Assembly (NCBI GenBank): GCA_016868895.1
Contig: VGFK01000002.1
Coordinates: forward strand, 124,001-188,000
Direction: 5' to 3'
Source: Bacteroidota bacterium
GTDB lineage: Bacteria > Bacteroidota > Bacteroidia > Chitinophagales > Chitinophagaceae
Length of the DNA: 64,000 bases
Numbering within the stretch: the stretch's first letter is position 1; every line of letters begins with the position of its first letter. The notes beneath the pieces are model-generated. The model searched no databases and was not told the DNA's origin. It saw nothing but the letters and a program-made list of their open reading frames with translations. The position numbers were made by a program, and so were the translations under genes. This document shows positions 33,800 to 43,004 of the stretch, in pieces.

Positions 33800-34555
33800 A
33801 TGGCACAATCATTTGCCGGACACAACCTCAAGTTCCTGAGAAAGCAAAAAGGCCTGACACAGGAAGAATTTGCAAACAAACTGAATATCAAGCGCTCGCT
33901 GCTGGGGGCCTATGAAGAAGAGCGGGCTGAGCCGCGGTTGGATGTCTTGGAGCAGGTCAGTGATCTCTTCAAGATCAGTTTGGATGAATTGTTGCGCAGG
34001 GATCTGAGTGAGCCCAAGACCAATTACCTGCTCCGGCGCAGGCAGCAGAAGCTTAGTGCAGAAGTGCAAATCATTCACTTTGTTCCGGTAAAAGCCGCTG
34101 CCGGCTATCTGGCGGGGTATGCGGATGAAGAATTCATAGACGAGCTCAATACATTTACATTGCCCATGTTGGGAAGCGGACACTTTCGGGCTTTTGAGAT
34201 CATTGGCGACAGCATGTTGCCAACGCCCAGTGGTTCAATCATTGTAGGTCAAAAACTGGAATCTACCGACGAGATCAAGCAGCATGCCGCATGCATTGTA
34301 GTCAGTCGCCACGAAGGAATTGTCTATAAGCGGGTCAGTCGTCATCCCAAATCGCGTTCCAAATTCACGTTGATCAGCGACAATCCATCGTATCAGCCCT
34401 ATGAAGTCAATGCCGAAGATGTGTTGGAAGTATGGCAGGCACAAATTGTCATTACCAAAGTAGCACAGCAACAGCGATGGGACGTAGGTCAGTTGGCCAA
34501 TCTGGTCAGCAATCTTCAGGAGCAGGTCAGTACATTGAAGAAGCGGATGAATTGA
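33800..34555 (+). CDS. XRE-family regulator with S24 (LexA/CI-like) peptidase domain
   Basis: A 251-aa protein. Residues 5-60 are a Cro/CI helix-turn-helix (FLRKQKGLTQEEFANKLNIK). Residues about 90-220 are an S24 domain with the serine in EIIGDSMLP and the lysine in GIVYKRV, the Ser-Lys dyad for self-cleavage; KAAAGYLAGY is a possible cleavage region. A short leucine-heptad coiled coil ends the protein (LVSNLQEQVSTLKKRMN). Such proteins respond to DNA damage in LexA/CI, but no phage genes are nearby, so it is probably a housekeeping regulator. Confidence 0.88.
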   Translation: MAQSFAGHNLKFLRKQKGLTQEEFANKLNIKRSLLGAYEEERAEPRLDVLEQVSDLFKISLDELLRRDLSEPKTNYLLRRRQQKLSAEVQIIHFVPVKAAAGYLAGYADEEFIDELNTFTLPMLGSGHFRAFEIIGDSMLPTPSGSIIVGQKLESTDEIKQHAACIVVSRHEGIVYKRVSRHPKSRSKFTLISDNPSYQPYEVNAEDVLEVWQAQIVITKVAQQQRWDVGQLANLVSNLQEQVSTLKKRMN

Positions 34556-34607
34556 TTTATGCACACCCCGTTGATAAACTGCATCTGAGCGGCATAGCTC
34601 ATTCAGT

Positions 34608-34615
34608 TAACTTTG
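34608..34615 (+). promoter_or_regulatory. -7 element upstream of parE
   Basis: TAACTTTG, exact consensus, 55 bases before the parE ATG. No -33 TTG at the normal distance. It would start the parE-DUF1835-parC unit. Confidence 0.35.
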
Positions 34616-34670
34616 ATCGCTTTCCGTTGTAGGAAATGCACCCTTATTCATCCTAATTAAGTGAGAGAGA

Positions 34671-36566
34671 ATGTCTAAGCAATTGGAAAACAAGCAGTTT
34701 GAGTACAACGAGGATTCGATAAAAAGCCTGGACTGGAAGGAGCACATTCGCCTTCGCCCCGGAATGTACATAGGCAAGTTGGGGGATGGAAGCAGTCAGG
34801 ACGATGGAATCTATGTCCTGGTCAAAGAGGTCATGGATAATTGCATCGACGAGCACATGATGGGTTTTGGGAAGCAGATTGAGTTGGCACTCAACAAGCA
34901 AGAAGTTCGCATACGGGATTTTGGAAGGGGTATCCCGTTGGGTAAGCTGGTGGATGTGGTGAGTAAAATCAACACCGGTGCCAAATACGATAGCAAGGTG
35001 TTTCAAAAAAGTGTGGGGTTGAACGGTGTAGGCACCAAAGCAGTCAATGCACTGAGTGATTATTTCAGGGTTACGGCATTTCGCGATGGTCGGCAGAAAG
35101 TCGCCGAGTTCAAGCGAGGAGAACTCATAAAAGAACACAAGGAGTCGGTAACTTCCGAGTCCAACGGAACAGAAGTGGTCTTCATTCCAGATGCCAGTAT
35201 TTTCAGGAATTATCATTTTATTTCAGATTACATTGAAAAGCAGCTGTGGAATTACTGCTATCTGAATGCAGGGTTGGTCATCAGTTTCAATGGGAAAAAA
35301 TTTGTCAGTAAGAATGGGTTATTGGACTTACTACACCGCAATGCCAATGAAGATGAGTTGCGCTATCCGGTGATTCATCTCAAGGGTGAGGATATTGAAG
35401 TTGCCATTTCCCACAACGATGAATACGGGGAAGATATTTACAGTTTTGTAAACGGACAGCATACTACCCAGGGCGGAACACACGTGCTGGCTTTTCGCGA
35501 AGCATTTGTGAAAACCGTTCGTGAATTCTTCAAAAAGGATTACGATGCAGCCGACATCCGCCAGAGCATTGTAGCGGCAGTAGCAGTCCGGGTGCAAGAG
35601 CCCGTGTTTGAATCGCAAACCAAAACAAAGCTGGGTTCGCAGTTCATGTTTGAGGGTGGGCCCTCCATGAAAAACTTTGTGGCCGACTTTTTTGCTCGGG
35701 AGTTGGATAATTTTCTGCACAAGAATGCTTCAGTGGCAGAGGCCATGAAGAAGCGGATTGAGCAAAGTGAACGCGAGCGAAAAGAATTGGCAGGCATAAA
35801 AAAACTGGCGAACGAACGCGCGAAAAAAGCCAACCTACACAACAGAAAGCTTCGCGATTGCCGGGTTCACCTCAACGATGAGCCGCCTGCTAAAGCAAAA
35901 GAAGAGTTTAGTGCAAAGCAATTGCAATCCACCATTTTCATCACCGAAGGTGATTCTGCCAGCGGTTCCATAACCAAATCAAGAGAGGTGGAGACCCAGG
36001 CGGTGTTCAGCTTAAGAGGTAAGCCCCTCAATTGTTTTGGACTGACTAAAAAAGTAGTGTATGAGAATGAAGAATTCAATTTGCTTCAAAATGCATTGAA
36101 TATTGAGGAGGGCATGGATGAGCTTCGGTATAACAATATTATCATTGCGACCGATGCCGATGTCGATGGGATGCACATTCGGCTTTTGCTCATGACCTTC
36201 TTCCTGCAATTCTTTCCGGATCTGGTGCGCGACGGCCATGTGTATATTTTGGAAACTCCTTTGTTTCGGGTCAGAACCAAACAAGAAACCATCTATTGCT
36301 ATTCTGAAATGGAAAAACAGGAAGCCGTGAAGTCGCTGGGTTCAAAATCAGAGATCACCCGATTTAAAGGACTGGGAGAAATTTCTCCGGATGAATTCAA
36401 GAAATTCATTGGTCCCGATATGCGCAAGACACCGGTTATTTTGGAAAGTCAGATTCACATACAACATCTTCTTGAGTATTATATGGGGAAAAATACACAA
36501 GAGCGTCAAGATTTTATTGTTTCCAATTTGAGGGTAGAATTGGATGCAGTTGAACCATCAATATAA
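34671..36566 (+). CDS. parE: DNA topoisomerase IV subunit B
   Basis: ATPase subunit of the decatenase, 631 aa. GHKL motifs: [22 protein letters not shown] and [26 protein letters not shown] is the ATP lid. The Toprim domain has [11 protein letters not shown] and the metal aspartates in [12 protein letters not shown]. It is shorter than typical GyrB, lacks its large insert, and sits in one unit with the A subunit, so ParE rather than GyrB. Confidence 0.93.
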   Translation: MSKQLENKQFEYNEDSIKSLDWKEHIRLRPGMYIGKLGDGSSQDDGIYVLVKEVMDNCIDEHMMGFGKQIELALNKQEVRIRDFGRGIPLGKLVDVVSKINTGAKYDSKVFQKSVGLNGVGTKAVNALSDYFRVTAFRDGRQKVAEFKRGELIKEHKESVTSESNGTEVVFIPDASIFRNYHFISDYIEKQLWNYCYLNAGLVISFNGKKFVSKNGLLDLLHRNANEDELRYPVIHLKGEDIEVAISHNDEYGEDIYSFVNGQHTTQGGTHVLAFREAFVKTVREFFKKDYDAADIRQSIVAAVAVRVQEPVFESQTKTKLGSQFMFEGGPSMKNFVADFFARELDNFLHKNASVAEAMKKRIEQSERERKELAGIKKLANERAKKANLHNRKLRDCRVHLNDEPPAKAKEEFSAKQLQSTIFITEGDSASGSITKSREVETQAVFSLRGKPLNCFGLTKKVVYENEEFNLLQNALNIEEGMDELRYNNIIIATDADVDGMHIRLLLMTFFLQFFPDLVRDGHVYILETPLFRVRTKQETIYCYSEMEKQEAVKSLGSKSEITRFKGLGEISPDEFKKFIGPDMRKTPVILESQIHIQHLLEYYMGKNTQERQDFIVSNLRVELDAVEPSI

Positions 36567-36572
36567 TTGATC

Positions 36573-37412
36573 ATGATACATGTGGTTTTCAATGTTGCCG
36601 ATGAGGCAGTGCTTAAGCAAGCAATGGAGATGGATCCTGACGTACAAGGGGAGGTTTTTATTGTCCGGGACGACTATGCAGTGGGTCCAGTTGAAATGCT
36701 AATGTCCAGTGAAGGTCAACGCATGCGAAGCCAGTGGTGGAACGAAACGGTCATGGGCAGTGCAGGTGTCGATCAAGTGGACGTGCCGGAAGTGGATGAT
36801 GTTGAAACCGTGAAGGCGATGAGTCATCGACTGGAGCAGGATGAAAGCGAATCCATCTGGATCTGGGCCGCGCAAAATCAGCATGATGTATGCGGATATT
36901 TCTGGCTCATCAGCCAGTTGTCATCCTATACGGGTCGTGTACAGATTCTCTATCTCAATAATTTGCCATTTATAAATGAGAAGGGACAAATATTCTATCC
37001 TAATTGGTTGCATCAGATACCTGCCCGTGAATTCATCAAGGCAAAAAAGTTAGCGCGACCCGTTACGAGCAGTGAGTTTGAATTGGATCGGGATGAATGG
37101 TTGCGTATCTGTGCGTCCAATGCCGGAGTGCGCATACTGGAGGGTGGTAAAAAAATTGTAGGGCATGGGTTCGATTATTTTGACAGTGAACTTGCTCGAC
37201 ATGTTACGACTGAGCCGCAAAAAGCTGGTAAGATCATCCATGGATTTCTTTCAAAGGCCAAGGACAAGACAGGGGATTTGTTTTTATTGTGGAGATTAAA
37301 GGAAATGCTTGCTGCTGAAAAATTCGATTATACCGGTGAGTTGAGAGGGCTCAAGGATTTTGAGGTGAAACGAAAAACTGCAGCAGCGGTGGGAGAACAA
37401 ATTGGGGAATAA
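36573..37412 (+). CDS. DUF1835-domain protein between topoisomerase IV genes
   Basis: A 279-aa soluble protein starting MIHVVFNVADEAVL. The N-terminal half (IVRDDYAVGPVEML, DESESIWIWAAQNQHDVCGYFWLISQL) is DUF1835-like. The C-terminal half (REFIKAKKLARPVTSSEFELDRDEW) resembles the associated DUF3658 region. It starts 6 bases after parE and its TAA overlaps the parC ATG (TAATG), so the three are translated from one message. Function unknown. An alternative TTG start at 36567 would add two residues. Confidence 0.82.
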   Translation: MIHVVFNVADEAVLKQAMEMDPDVQGEVFIVRDDYAVGPVEMLMSSEGQRMRSQWWNETVMGSAGVDQVDVPEVDDVETVKAMSHRLEQDESESIWIWAAQNQHDVCGYFWLISQLSSYTGRVQILYLNNLPFINEKGQIFYPNWLHQIPAREFIKAKKLARPVTSSEFELDRDEWLRICASNAGVRILEGGKKIVGHGFDYFDSELARHVTTEPQKAGKIIHGFLSKAKDKTGDLFLLWRLKEMLAAEKFDYTGELRGLKDFEVKRKTAAAVGEQIGE

Positions 37413-39919
37413 TGGCAAAAGCAAAATTCAATACTGAGGTCGATCACGAATCCGGCGTCTCCGGTCAGTACAGAAATTGGTTCCTGGATTATGCTTCCTA
37501 TGTGATTTTGGAACGTGCCGTTCCGGAAGTAATGGATGGACTCAAACCGGTTCAGCGCAGGATCCTCCATTCTATGAAAGAAATGGATGATGGTCGGCTC
37601 AACAAGGCGGCCAACATCATCGGTCAGACCATGCAGTATCACCCCCATGGTGATGCGAGTATCCAGGACGCATTGGTCAACCTTGGCCAAAAGGATCTGC
37701 TGGTGGATACGCAAGGTAATTGGGGAGATGTTCGAACCGGTGATGATGCTGCAGCAGCCCGTTACATTGAATCCCGCCTCAGCAAGTTTGCTTTGGAGGT
37801 CGCCTTCAATGCGAAAACCACACAGTGGCAAGTAAGCTATGATGGCCGAAAGAAAGAGCCTATTCAATTACCGGTTAAGTTTCCACTGTTGCTGGCACAA
37901 GGTGCTGAAGGCATTGCGGTAGGGTTGTCGACGAAACTGCTGCCGCATAATTTTATTGAATTGATCGATGCATCCGTCAAATACCTGAAAGGAAAACGGT
38001 TTGAGCTCTTTCCTGATTTTCAGACGGGTGGGATGATTGATGTCAGCAACTACAACGATGGCGCGAGGGGAGGGAAGATTCGTTGCCGCGCGCATATTCA
38101 GGAAATTGATAAAAAATCAATTGCCATTCGGGATGTACCTTATGGGGTAACGACTACCCAATTGATGGAGTCGATTGTCAAGGCCAATGATCAGGGGAAA
38201 ATAAAAATTAAAAAAGTAACCGACAATACAGCGGCAGAGGTCGAGATCTTGGTCGAGCTGGCTGCTGGAGTTTCTTCTGCTATTACTATCGATGCTTTGT
38301 ATGCCTTTACGGATTGTGAAGTCAGCATATCGCCAAATGCGTGCGTTGTTGCCGATCAAAAACCATTGTTTACATCGGTCACCGAGCTGCTCAAAATTTC
38401 TGCAGAGAGTACAAAGTCGCTCTTGAAGCAGGAGCTTGAAATTCGTCTGTCTGAACTACAGGAAAAATGGCATTTTACTTCACTGGAGCGGATCTTTTTT
38501 GAGGAAAAAATTTACAAGGAGCTTGAGAAGAAGCACCAGGATTGGGAGACCGTGTTGAAAGCCATTCAAAAAGGATTTGAGCCCTTCCAATCCTCATTCA
38601 AGCGTTCGATTGAGCGAGAGGATATTGTCAAGCTGACTGAAAAACCTGTTCGAAGAATTTACAAACTCGATATAGAAGAGCTCAATGCGCAAATCAAGGC
38701 GATTGATGCAGAAATCAAGCAGGTCAAGCACGATTTGGGTAATTTGACCGAATACGCGATTGCCTATTATGAATCCTTGAAGGACAAATTTGGAAAAGGT
38801 CGCGAGCGCAAAACCGAGATAAAGCCCTTTGATGTGATACAAGCGCGTCAAGTCGCCATGGCCAATGTTCGCTTGTACATGAATCGGGAAGAAGGATTCA
38901 TTGGTACCTCGTTGAAAAAAGATGAATTCATTACGGAGTGTTCTGATTTAGACGACATCATTATATTCACAAAGCGAGGAATTATGAAAGTAGTGAAAGT
39001 GGACGATAAGGTCTATATCGGAAAAGATATTCTCCATGCTGCCGTTTTTCATAAAAATGAAGAACGCCTGACATACAATATGATTTATACCGATGGATCC
39101 AGTGGAATTTCATTTTGCAAGCGCTTCAATGTCACGGGCATTACGCGCGACAAAGAGTACGATCTGACCAAGGGCGCAGAAAAATCAAAAGTCAATTATT
39201 TTTCTGTCAATCCAAACGGGGAGGCAGAAACTGTTACCGTGGTATTGAGTCCGAATTGTTCCGCGCGCATCAAACAGTTTGAATTTGACTTTACATTACT
39301 GGATATTAAAAATCGATCGAGTATCGGAAACCAGGTAACCAAATATCCCATCCGAAATGTTAAGCTCAAAGAAGCAGGGGTGTCTACGCTTGGTGGAAAA
39401 GAGCTGTGGTTTGATGATACGTTTGGCCGACTGAACATAGAGCAGAAAGGGGCATTCCTCGGCAGTTTTCAGCCGGAAGATCTTTTATTGGTCATTCATC
39501 ACGACGGCACCTATGAAATCAATTCCACTGAGTTGACTCAGCGATTTGATCCGGAAACTTTGATTAAAATCGAAAAATTTGATCCGGAGAAAATTGTCAC
39601 CGCAGTGTATTTCGATAAGGATAAGCTACAGTATACGATTAAGCGATTCAAAATAGAGACAACAACCTTGAACAATAAATTTTCTTTCATCAAGGAAGAG
39701 GATGGGAATTATGTTGAGGCCGTTACAACAGATACCGATCCAGTGGTGCTGATTCATACCGGTCGGGGTACACAAGCAAAAACTTCTAAGATTAAAGTGT
39801 CAGGCTTTGTGGAACTGATGGGTTGGAAAGCAGTAGGTGTAAAATTGGCGGATTACACAAAAAGTACTGAGATTGAATGGGTTCAGGATGGTAAAAAGAA
39901 GCAGGGCGAGCTCTTTTAG
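37412..39919 (+). CDS. parC: DNA topoisomerase IV subunit A
   Basis: DNA-cleaving subunit, 835 aa. YVILERAVPEVMDGLKPVQRRIL opens the catalytic core in a slightly longer stretch. The active-site tyrosine is Tyr118 in AAARYIESRLS. GIAVGLSTKLLPHN and long coiled-coil arms follow. The C-terminal part from about residue 490 forms beta-pinwheel blades (FIGTSLKKDEFI, IIIFTKRGIMKV). It lacks a GyrA box (QRRGGKG), supporting ParC over GyrA. Confidence 0.93.
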   Translation: MAKAKFNTEVDHESGVSGQYRNWFLDYASYVILERAVPEVMDGLKPVQRRILHSMKEMDDGRLNKAANIIGQTMQYHPHGDASIQDALVNLGQKDLLVDTQGNWGDVRTGDDAAAARYIESRLSKFALEVAFNAKTTQWQVSYDGRKKEPIQLPVKFPLLLAQGAEGIAVGLSTKLLPHNFIELIDASVKYLKGKRFELFPDFQTGGMIDVSNYNDGARGGKIRCRAHIQEIDKKSIAIRDVPYGVTTTQLMESIVKANDQGKIKIKKVTDNTAAEVEILVELAAGVSSAITIDALYAFTDCEVSISPNACVVADQKPLFTSVTELLKISAESTKSLLKQELEIRLSELQEKWHFTSLERIFFEEKIYKELEKKHQDWETVLKAIQKGFEPFQSSFKRSIEREDIVKLTEKPVRRIYKLDIEELNAQIKAIDAEIKQVKHDLGNLTEYAIAYYESLKDKFGKGRERKTEIKPFDVIQARQVAMANVRLYMNREEGFIGTSLKKDEFITECSDLDDIIIFTKRGIMKVVKVDDKVYIGKDILHAAVFHKNEERLTYNMIYTDGSSGISFCKRFNVTGITRDKEYDLTKGAEKSKVNYFSVNPNGEAETVTVVLSPNCSARIKQFEFDFTLLDIKNRSSIGNQVTKYPIRNVKLKEAGVSTLGGKELWFDDTFGRLNIEQKGAFLGSFQPEDLLLVIHHDGTYEINSTELTQRFDPETLIKIEKFDPEKIVTAVYFDKDKLQYTIKRFKIETTTLNNKFSFIKEEDGNYVEAVTTDTDPVVLIHTGRGTQAKTSKIKVSGFVELMGWKAVGVKLADYTKSTEIEWVQDGKKKQGELF

Positions 39920-39959
39920 TGGTAAATTGTTCCCAGATTCTCGCTTCTTTGAGAAGGCC

Positions 39960-39967
39960 TATATTTG
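39960..39967 (+). promoter_or_regulatory. -7 element of accD
   Basis: TATATTTG, exact consensus, 21 bases before the ATG at 39989. It covers an alternative TTG start at 39965 and so argues for the ATG. No -33 TTG at 19-21 bases. Confidence 0.45.
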
Positions 39968-39988
39968 CATTTGAAACAGTTTTTCAAA

Positions 39989-40903
39989 ATGGCACCTGAA
40001 AAAAAAGATATCCAGTCTCAGGCTTTACCTTCTCTTCCTGCCCAGGAATCCAGCTCGTCCAGCTGGTTCAAACGCAGAAAAAAGGGGATCAGTACGACGA
40101 CTGCTGAAAAGAAAGAGGTGCCGGATGGCTTATGGACCATGTGTCCATCCTGCAAGTACACCTGTACCACATTAGAACTAAAGGAAAATCTCTCCGTTTG
40201 TCCCAAATGCAACCATCATCACCGCATCGGAAGTGCAGAATATTTTGAATTCTTGTTTGATGATTCGATGTATACCGAACTTTTTGCGGAGGTTTCTTCT
40301 ATCGATTTTCTAGGATTTTCTGATCTCAAGCCCTACAGCAAACGGCTGGAAGAGGCATACGAAAAGACCGGCCTACACGATTCCATTACATCAGCTGTTG
40401 GTAAAGTGGGGGGCAATGATTTGATTGTGGCGTGTATGGACTTCAACTTTATTGGAGGCTCCCTTGGGAGTGTAATGGGTGAGAAAATTGCACGGTCTGC
40501 AGAGTATGCATTGAGTCACCGTATACCGCTGATGATCATCAGTAAGAGTGGGGGAGCACGCATGATGGAAAGCGCTTTTTCTTTGATGCAGCTGCCAAAA
40601 ACACTGGGGAAAATCAGTCGACTTGCCCAGCACAAGATCCCCTACATCTCGCTCTGTACCGACCCAACATATGGAGGCACTACAGCATCATTTGCCATGG
40701 TAGGCGATATCAATATAGGTGAACCCGGAGCCATGATCGGTTTTGCCGGTCCCCGTGTCATCAAAGAAACCATTAAAAAAGATCTACCCGAGGGCTTTCA
40801 GACATCCGAGTTTGTCTTGGAGCACGGCTTCCTGGATATGATAGTGGAACGAAGGCGCCTCAAGGATCGTATAGCATTGCTGCTCGCTCATTTCAAGGGC
40901 TAG
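39989..40903 (+). CDS. accD: Acetyl-CoA carboxylase carboxyltransferase subunit beta
   Basis: Transfers CO2 from carboxybiotin to acetyl-CoA in fatty-acid synthesis, with AccA (not in window). From the ATG at 39989 it is 304 aa. A low-complexity N-terminus rich in Ser/Lys precedes the four-cysteine zinc ribbon (CPSCKYTC ... CPKC, about residues 43-66). The crotonase-fold domain has SKSGGARMMES and DPTYGGTTASFAMVGD. SmpB follows 18 bases later. Confidence 0.95.
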   Translation: MAPEKKDIQSQALPSLPAQESSSSSWFKRRKKGISTTTAEKKEVPDGLWTMCPSCKYTCTTLELKENLSVCPKCNHHHRIGSAEYFEFLFDDSMYTELFAEVSSIDFLGFSDLKPYSKRLEEAYEKTGLHDSITSAVGKVGGNDLIVACMDFNFIGGSLGSVMGEKIARSAEYALSHRIPLMIISKSGGARMMESAFSLMQLPKTLGKISRLAQHKIPYISLCTDPTYGGTTASFAMVGDINIGEPGAMIGFAGPRVIKETIKKDLPEGFQTSEFVLEHGFLDMIVERRRLKDRIALLLAHFKG

Positions 40904-40921
40904 TCCCTAACGGAACCTTCC

Positions 40922-41356
40922 ATGGAAATTAGGAATAAATCTGCCACGTTCGAGTACTTCATCGAAGAGAAGTTCGAAGCGGGTATGGTATTGACTGGAA
41001 CGGAGGTCAAATCAATTCGAAACGGGACGGTCAGTTTCGCCGACAGTTATTGCCTTATTCACAACAATGAATTGTTTCTTAAAGGGCTTCATATTTCTCC
41101 CTATGAACAAGGGAGTTATTCCAATCATCCGCCCACTAGAGATCGTAAGTTATTATTGAAGAAAAAAGAGATTTCCAAAATCCTTCAGCTCTTAAAAGAC
41201 AAGGGACTGACGGTCATTCCATTGAAGATTTTTTTTAATGATCGAGGGTACGCTAAACTACAAATAGGTGTCGCCCGGGGCAAAAAACTCCACGATAAGC
41301 GCGAAAGCATTAAGCAGCGGGAAGCTGACCGGGAGATCAAGCGATTTGTTAAATAA
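40922..41356 (+). CDS. smpB: SsrA-binding protein SmpB
   Basis: A 144-aa tmRNA partner in trans-translation ribosome rescue. ATFEYFIEEKFEAGMVLTGT, EVKSIRNGTVSFADSY, PLKIFFNDRGYAKLQIGVARG and the basic tail KKLHDKRESIKQREADREIK are standard. The tmRNA gene is not in the window. The following 181 bases hold the trp leader. Confidence 0.96.
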   Translation: MEIRNKSATFEYFIEEKFEAGMVLTGTEVKSIRNGTVSFADSYCLIHNNELFLKGLHISPYEQGSYSNHPPTRDRKLLLKKKEISKILQLLKDKGLTVIPLKIFFNDRGYAKLQIGVARGKKLHDKRESIKQREADREIKRFVK

Positions 41357-41405
41357 TTTCTTTCATTTTTTTGGATGTATTCGAAAAATAATTGACATTC
41401 GCTTC

Positions 41406-41523
41406 ATGTTATCGAACATTACTAACGGCTATTGGCACCATGTCCCAACAGTATTGGGGTAGGTCCTTGTTGTTAGTTCAAATAAGTGAAGCCCCGTTGT
41501 TTGGGGCTTTTTTATTTGATTGA
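41406..41523 (+). promoter_or_regulatory. Putative trp operon leader with overlapping mini-ORFs and terminator
   Basis: Two short frames precede the terminator. Frame A (41406-41462) encodes MLSNITNGYWHHVPTVLG. Frame B (41440-41523) encodes a 27-residue peptide starting MSQQYWGRSLLLVQ whose codons run through the terminator. Each has one adjacent TAT-TGG (Tyr-Trp) codon pair, in different frames. A CCCAA/TTGGG hairpin (41444-41448 with 41454-41458, approximately) covers the second pair, and GGGGT beside it could pair with the GCCCC arm of the terminator. This suggests attenuation by aromatic amino-acid supply. Inference from position and codons. Confidence 0.45.
41489..41516 (+). terminator. 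Terminator/attenuator between smpB and trpE
   Basis: AAGCCCC (41489-41495), a 7-nt loop and GGGGCTT (41503-41509) followed by TTTTTATTTG, ending about 22 bases before the trpE ATG. It can end smpB transcripts or attenuate trp transcription. Confidence 0.8.
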
Positions 41524-41537
41524 ATTTGAAATTGAGT

Positions 41538-43004
41538 ATGAAAAAGATACAGTTCAGTACGTTGGTCCACCGGCTCCCCTCGGATCTATTCACGCCCGTA
41601 GGGATCTACCTGAAACTGCGAGACCGATTCAGGGATACCATCTTATTGGAAAGTACAGACCATCATGCGGCTGAAAATAGTTTTTCGTTTATAGGGGTAA
41701 ACGCAATCGGGGGAATTGAAATTACCAATTCGGATGTGGCGGAGTTTAAGTTTCCAACTGAACGTCCAAAAGAAGTGCTGTTGCATAACAATACAGTACA
41801 GTCGCTGATTTGGGAGTACATGCAATCTTACGAAGTGATCTCGACCGAAAAAGAGGCACGTTTCGCTCAGGGGTTGTTTGGTTATACCTCCTATGATGCT
41901 ATCCCATTTTTTGAAACAATTGCTTTTGATAAAAAGCCCTATCTCAGGGTAAATGCTGGTTCCGAAAGGAACGACCATCCTGTGATTCCTCTGATTCGCT
42001 ATCGGTTGTATCAATTTGTCATTGTCATAGATCATTTCCGGGATTCAATCCTGTTGCTGGAGAATCAGATCGATGGGTTGGATTCAGATGCGGATGGATT
42101 GATTGGAACCATCACGGGGAAGAGCAGTGATTCCTATCCGTTTGCTGTTGTTGGGAAAGAATTCTCCAATATGCGCGATGAAGATTACCTGGATTTAGTT
42201 CAAAAGGGAATTGCGCATTGTCATCGTGGTGACGTTTTCCAGATTGTGTTGAGTCGGCGGTTTGAACAAGCGTTCACCGGCGACGAATTCAATGTATATC
42301 GGGCGCTGCGCATGGTAAATCCTTCACCCTATTTGTTCTTTTTTGATTATGGCGACTATACACTCATGGGTTCCTCGCCTGAAAGCCAGTTGATCATCCA
42401 AAACGACAGGGCTATTGTACATCCTATCGCCGGCACATTCAAACGCACGGGGAATGACGAGACGGATCACCTTGAAGCGGAGCGTTTGCTGTCGGATCCA
42501 AAAGAAAATGCTGAGCATGTCATGTTGGTTGATCTTGCCCGCAATGACCTGAGTCGCGTGTGCACGGCCACCCGTGTAGAACGATACAGAGAAGTCAAGT
42601 ACTATTCTCACGTCATTCACCTGGTAAGTGAGGTAACGGCGACCGTACCAGCGGCTATGAACCCAGTTGAGCTCATGGCAACTACCTTTCCTGCCGGTAC
42701 GCTCAGCGGGGCGCCTAAGTTCAAGGCCATGGAATTGATTGATGCATATGAGCCCACCCATCGCTCGTTTTACGGAGGGGCAATTGGATACATTGGAATG
42801 GATGGTTCTTGCAATCATGCCATTCTCATCCGCAGTTTCATGAGCAAGGGAAATGTACTGTATTATCAGGCAGGAGCAGGTATTGTAGCATCAAGTGTTC
42901 CTGCAAATGAATTGCAGGAGGTCAACAATAAACTGGGAGCACTGAAAAAAGCGCTGGAATTTGCACAAACCTTCCATGCTCCATCAAAAAACAAAGCAAA
43001 GTGA
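41538..43004 (+). CDS. trpE: Anthranilate synthase component I
   Basis: Converts chorismate to anthranilate with ammonia from TrpG; first step of tryptophan synthesis. The ATG at 41538 gives 488 aa; an upstream TTG lies in the terminator tail and is not used. Chorismate-binding motifs: VLSRRFEQAF, SPESQLI, IAGTFKRTG, DLARNDLSRV and GTLSGAPKFKAMELID. The gene opens the operon trpEGDCFBA-hisHAF-hisIE and its stop overlaps the trpG GTG start. Confidence 0.96.
   Translation: MKKIQFSTLVHRLPSDLFTPVGIYLKLRDRFRDTILLESTDHHAAENSFSFIGVNAIGGIEITNSDVAEFKFPTERPKEVLLHNNTVQSLIWEYMQSYEVISTEKEARFAQGLFGYTSYDAIPFFETIAFDKKPYLRVNAGSERNDHPVIPLIRYRLYQFVIVIDHFRDSILLLENQIDGLDSDADGLIGTITGKSSDSYPFAVVGKEFSNMRDEDYLDLVQKGIAHCHRGDVFQIVLSRRFEQAFTGDEFNVYRALRMVNPSPYLFFFDYGDYTLMGSSPESQLIIQNDRAIVHPIAGTFKRTGNDETDHLEAERLLSDPKENAEHVMLVDLARNDLSRVCTATRVERYREVKYYSHVIHLVSEVTATVPAAMNPVELMATTFPAGTLSGAPKFKAMELIDAYEPTHRSFYGGAIGYIGMDGSCNHAILIRSFMSKGNVLYYQAGAGIVASSVPANELQEVNNKLGALKKALEFAQTFHAPSKNKAK

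Noticed and set aside
33800-34555. Prophage repressor indicating a phage remnant
   Set aside because: It has a CI-like architecture, but surE-lpxB on one side and topoisomerase IV on the other leave no phage genes.
39948-39989. TTG at 39965 as start of accD
   Set aside because: It lies within an exact -7 element (39960-39967), so it would not be in the transcript; the ATG at 39989 fits.
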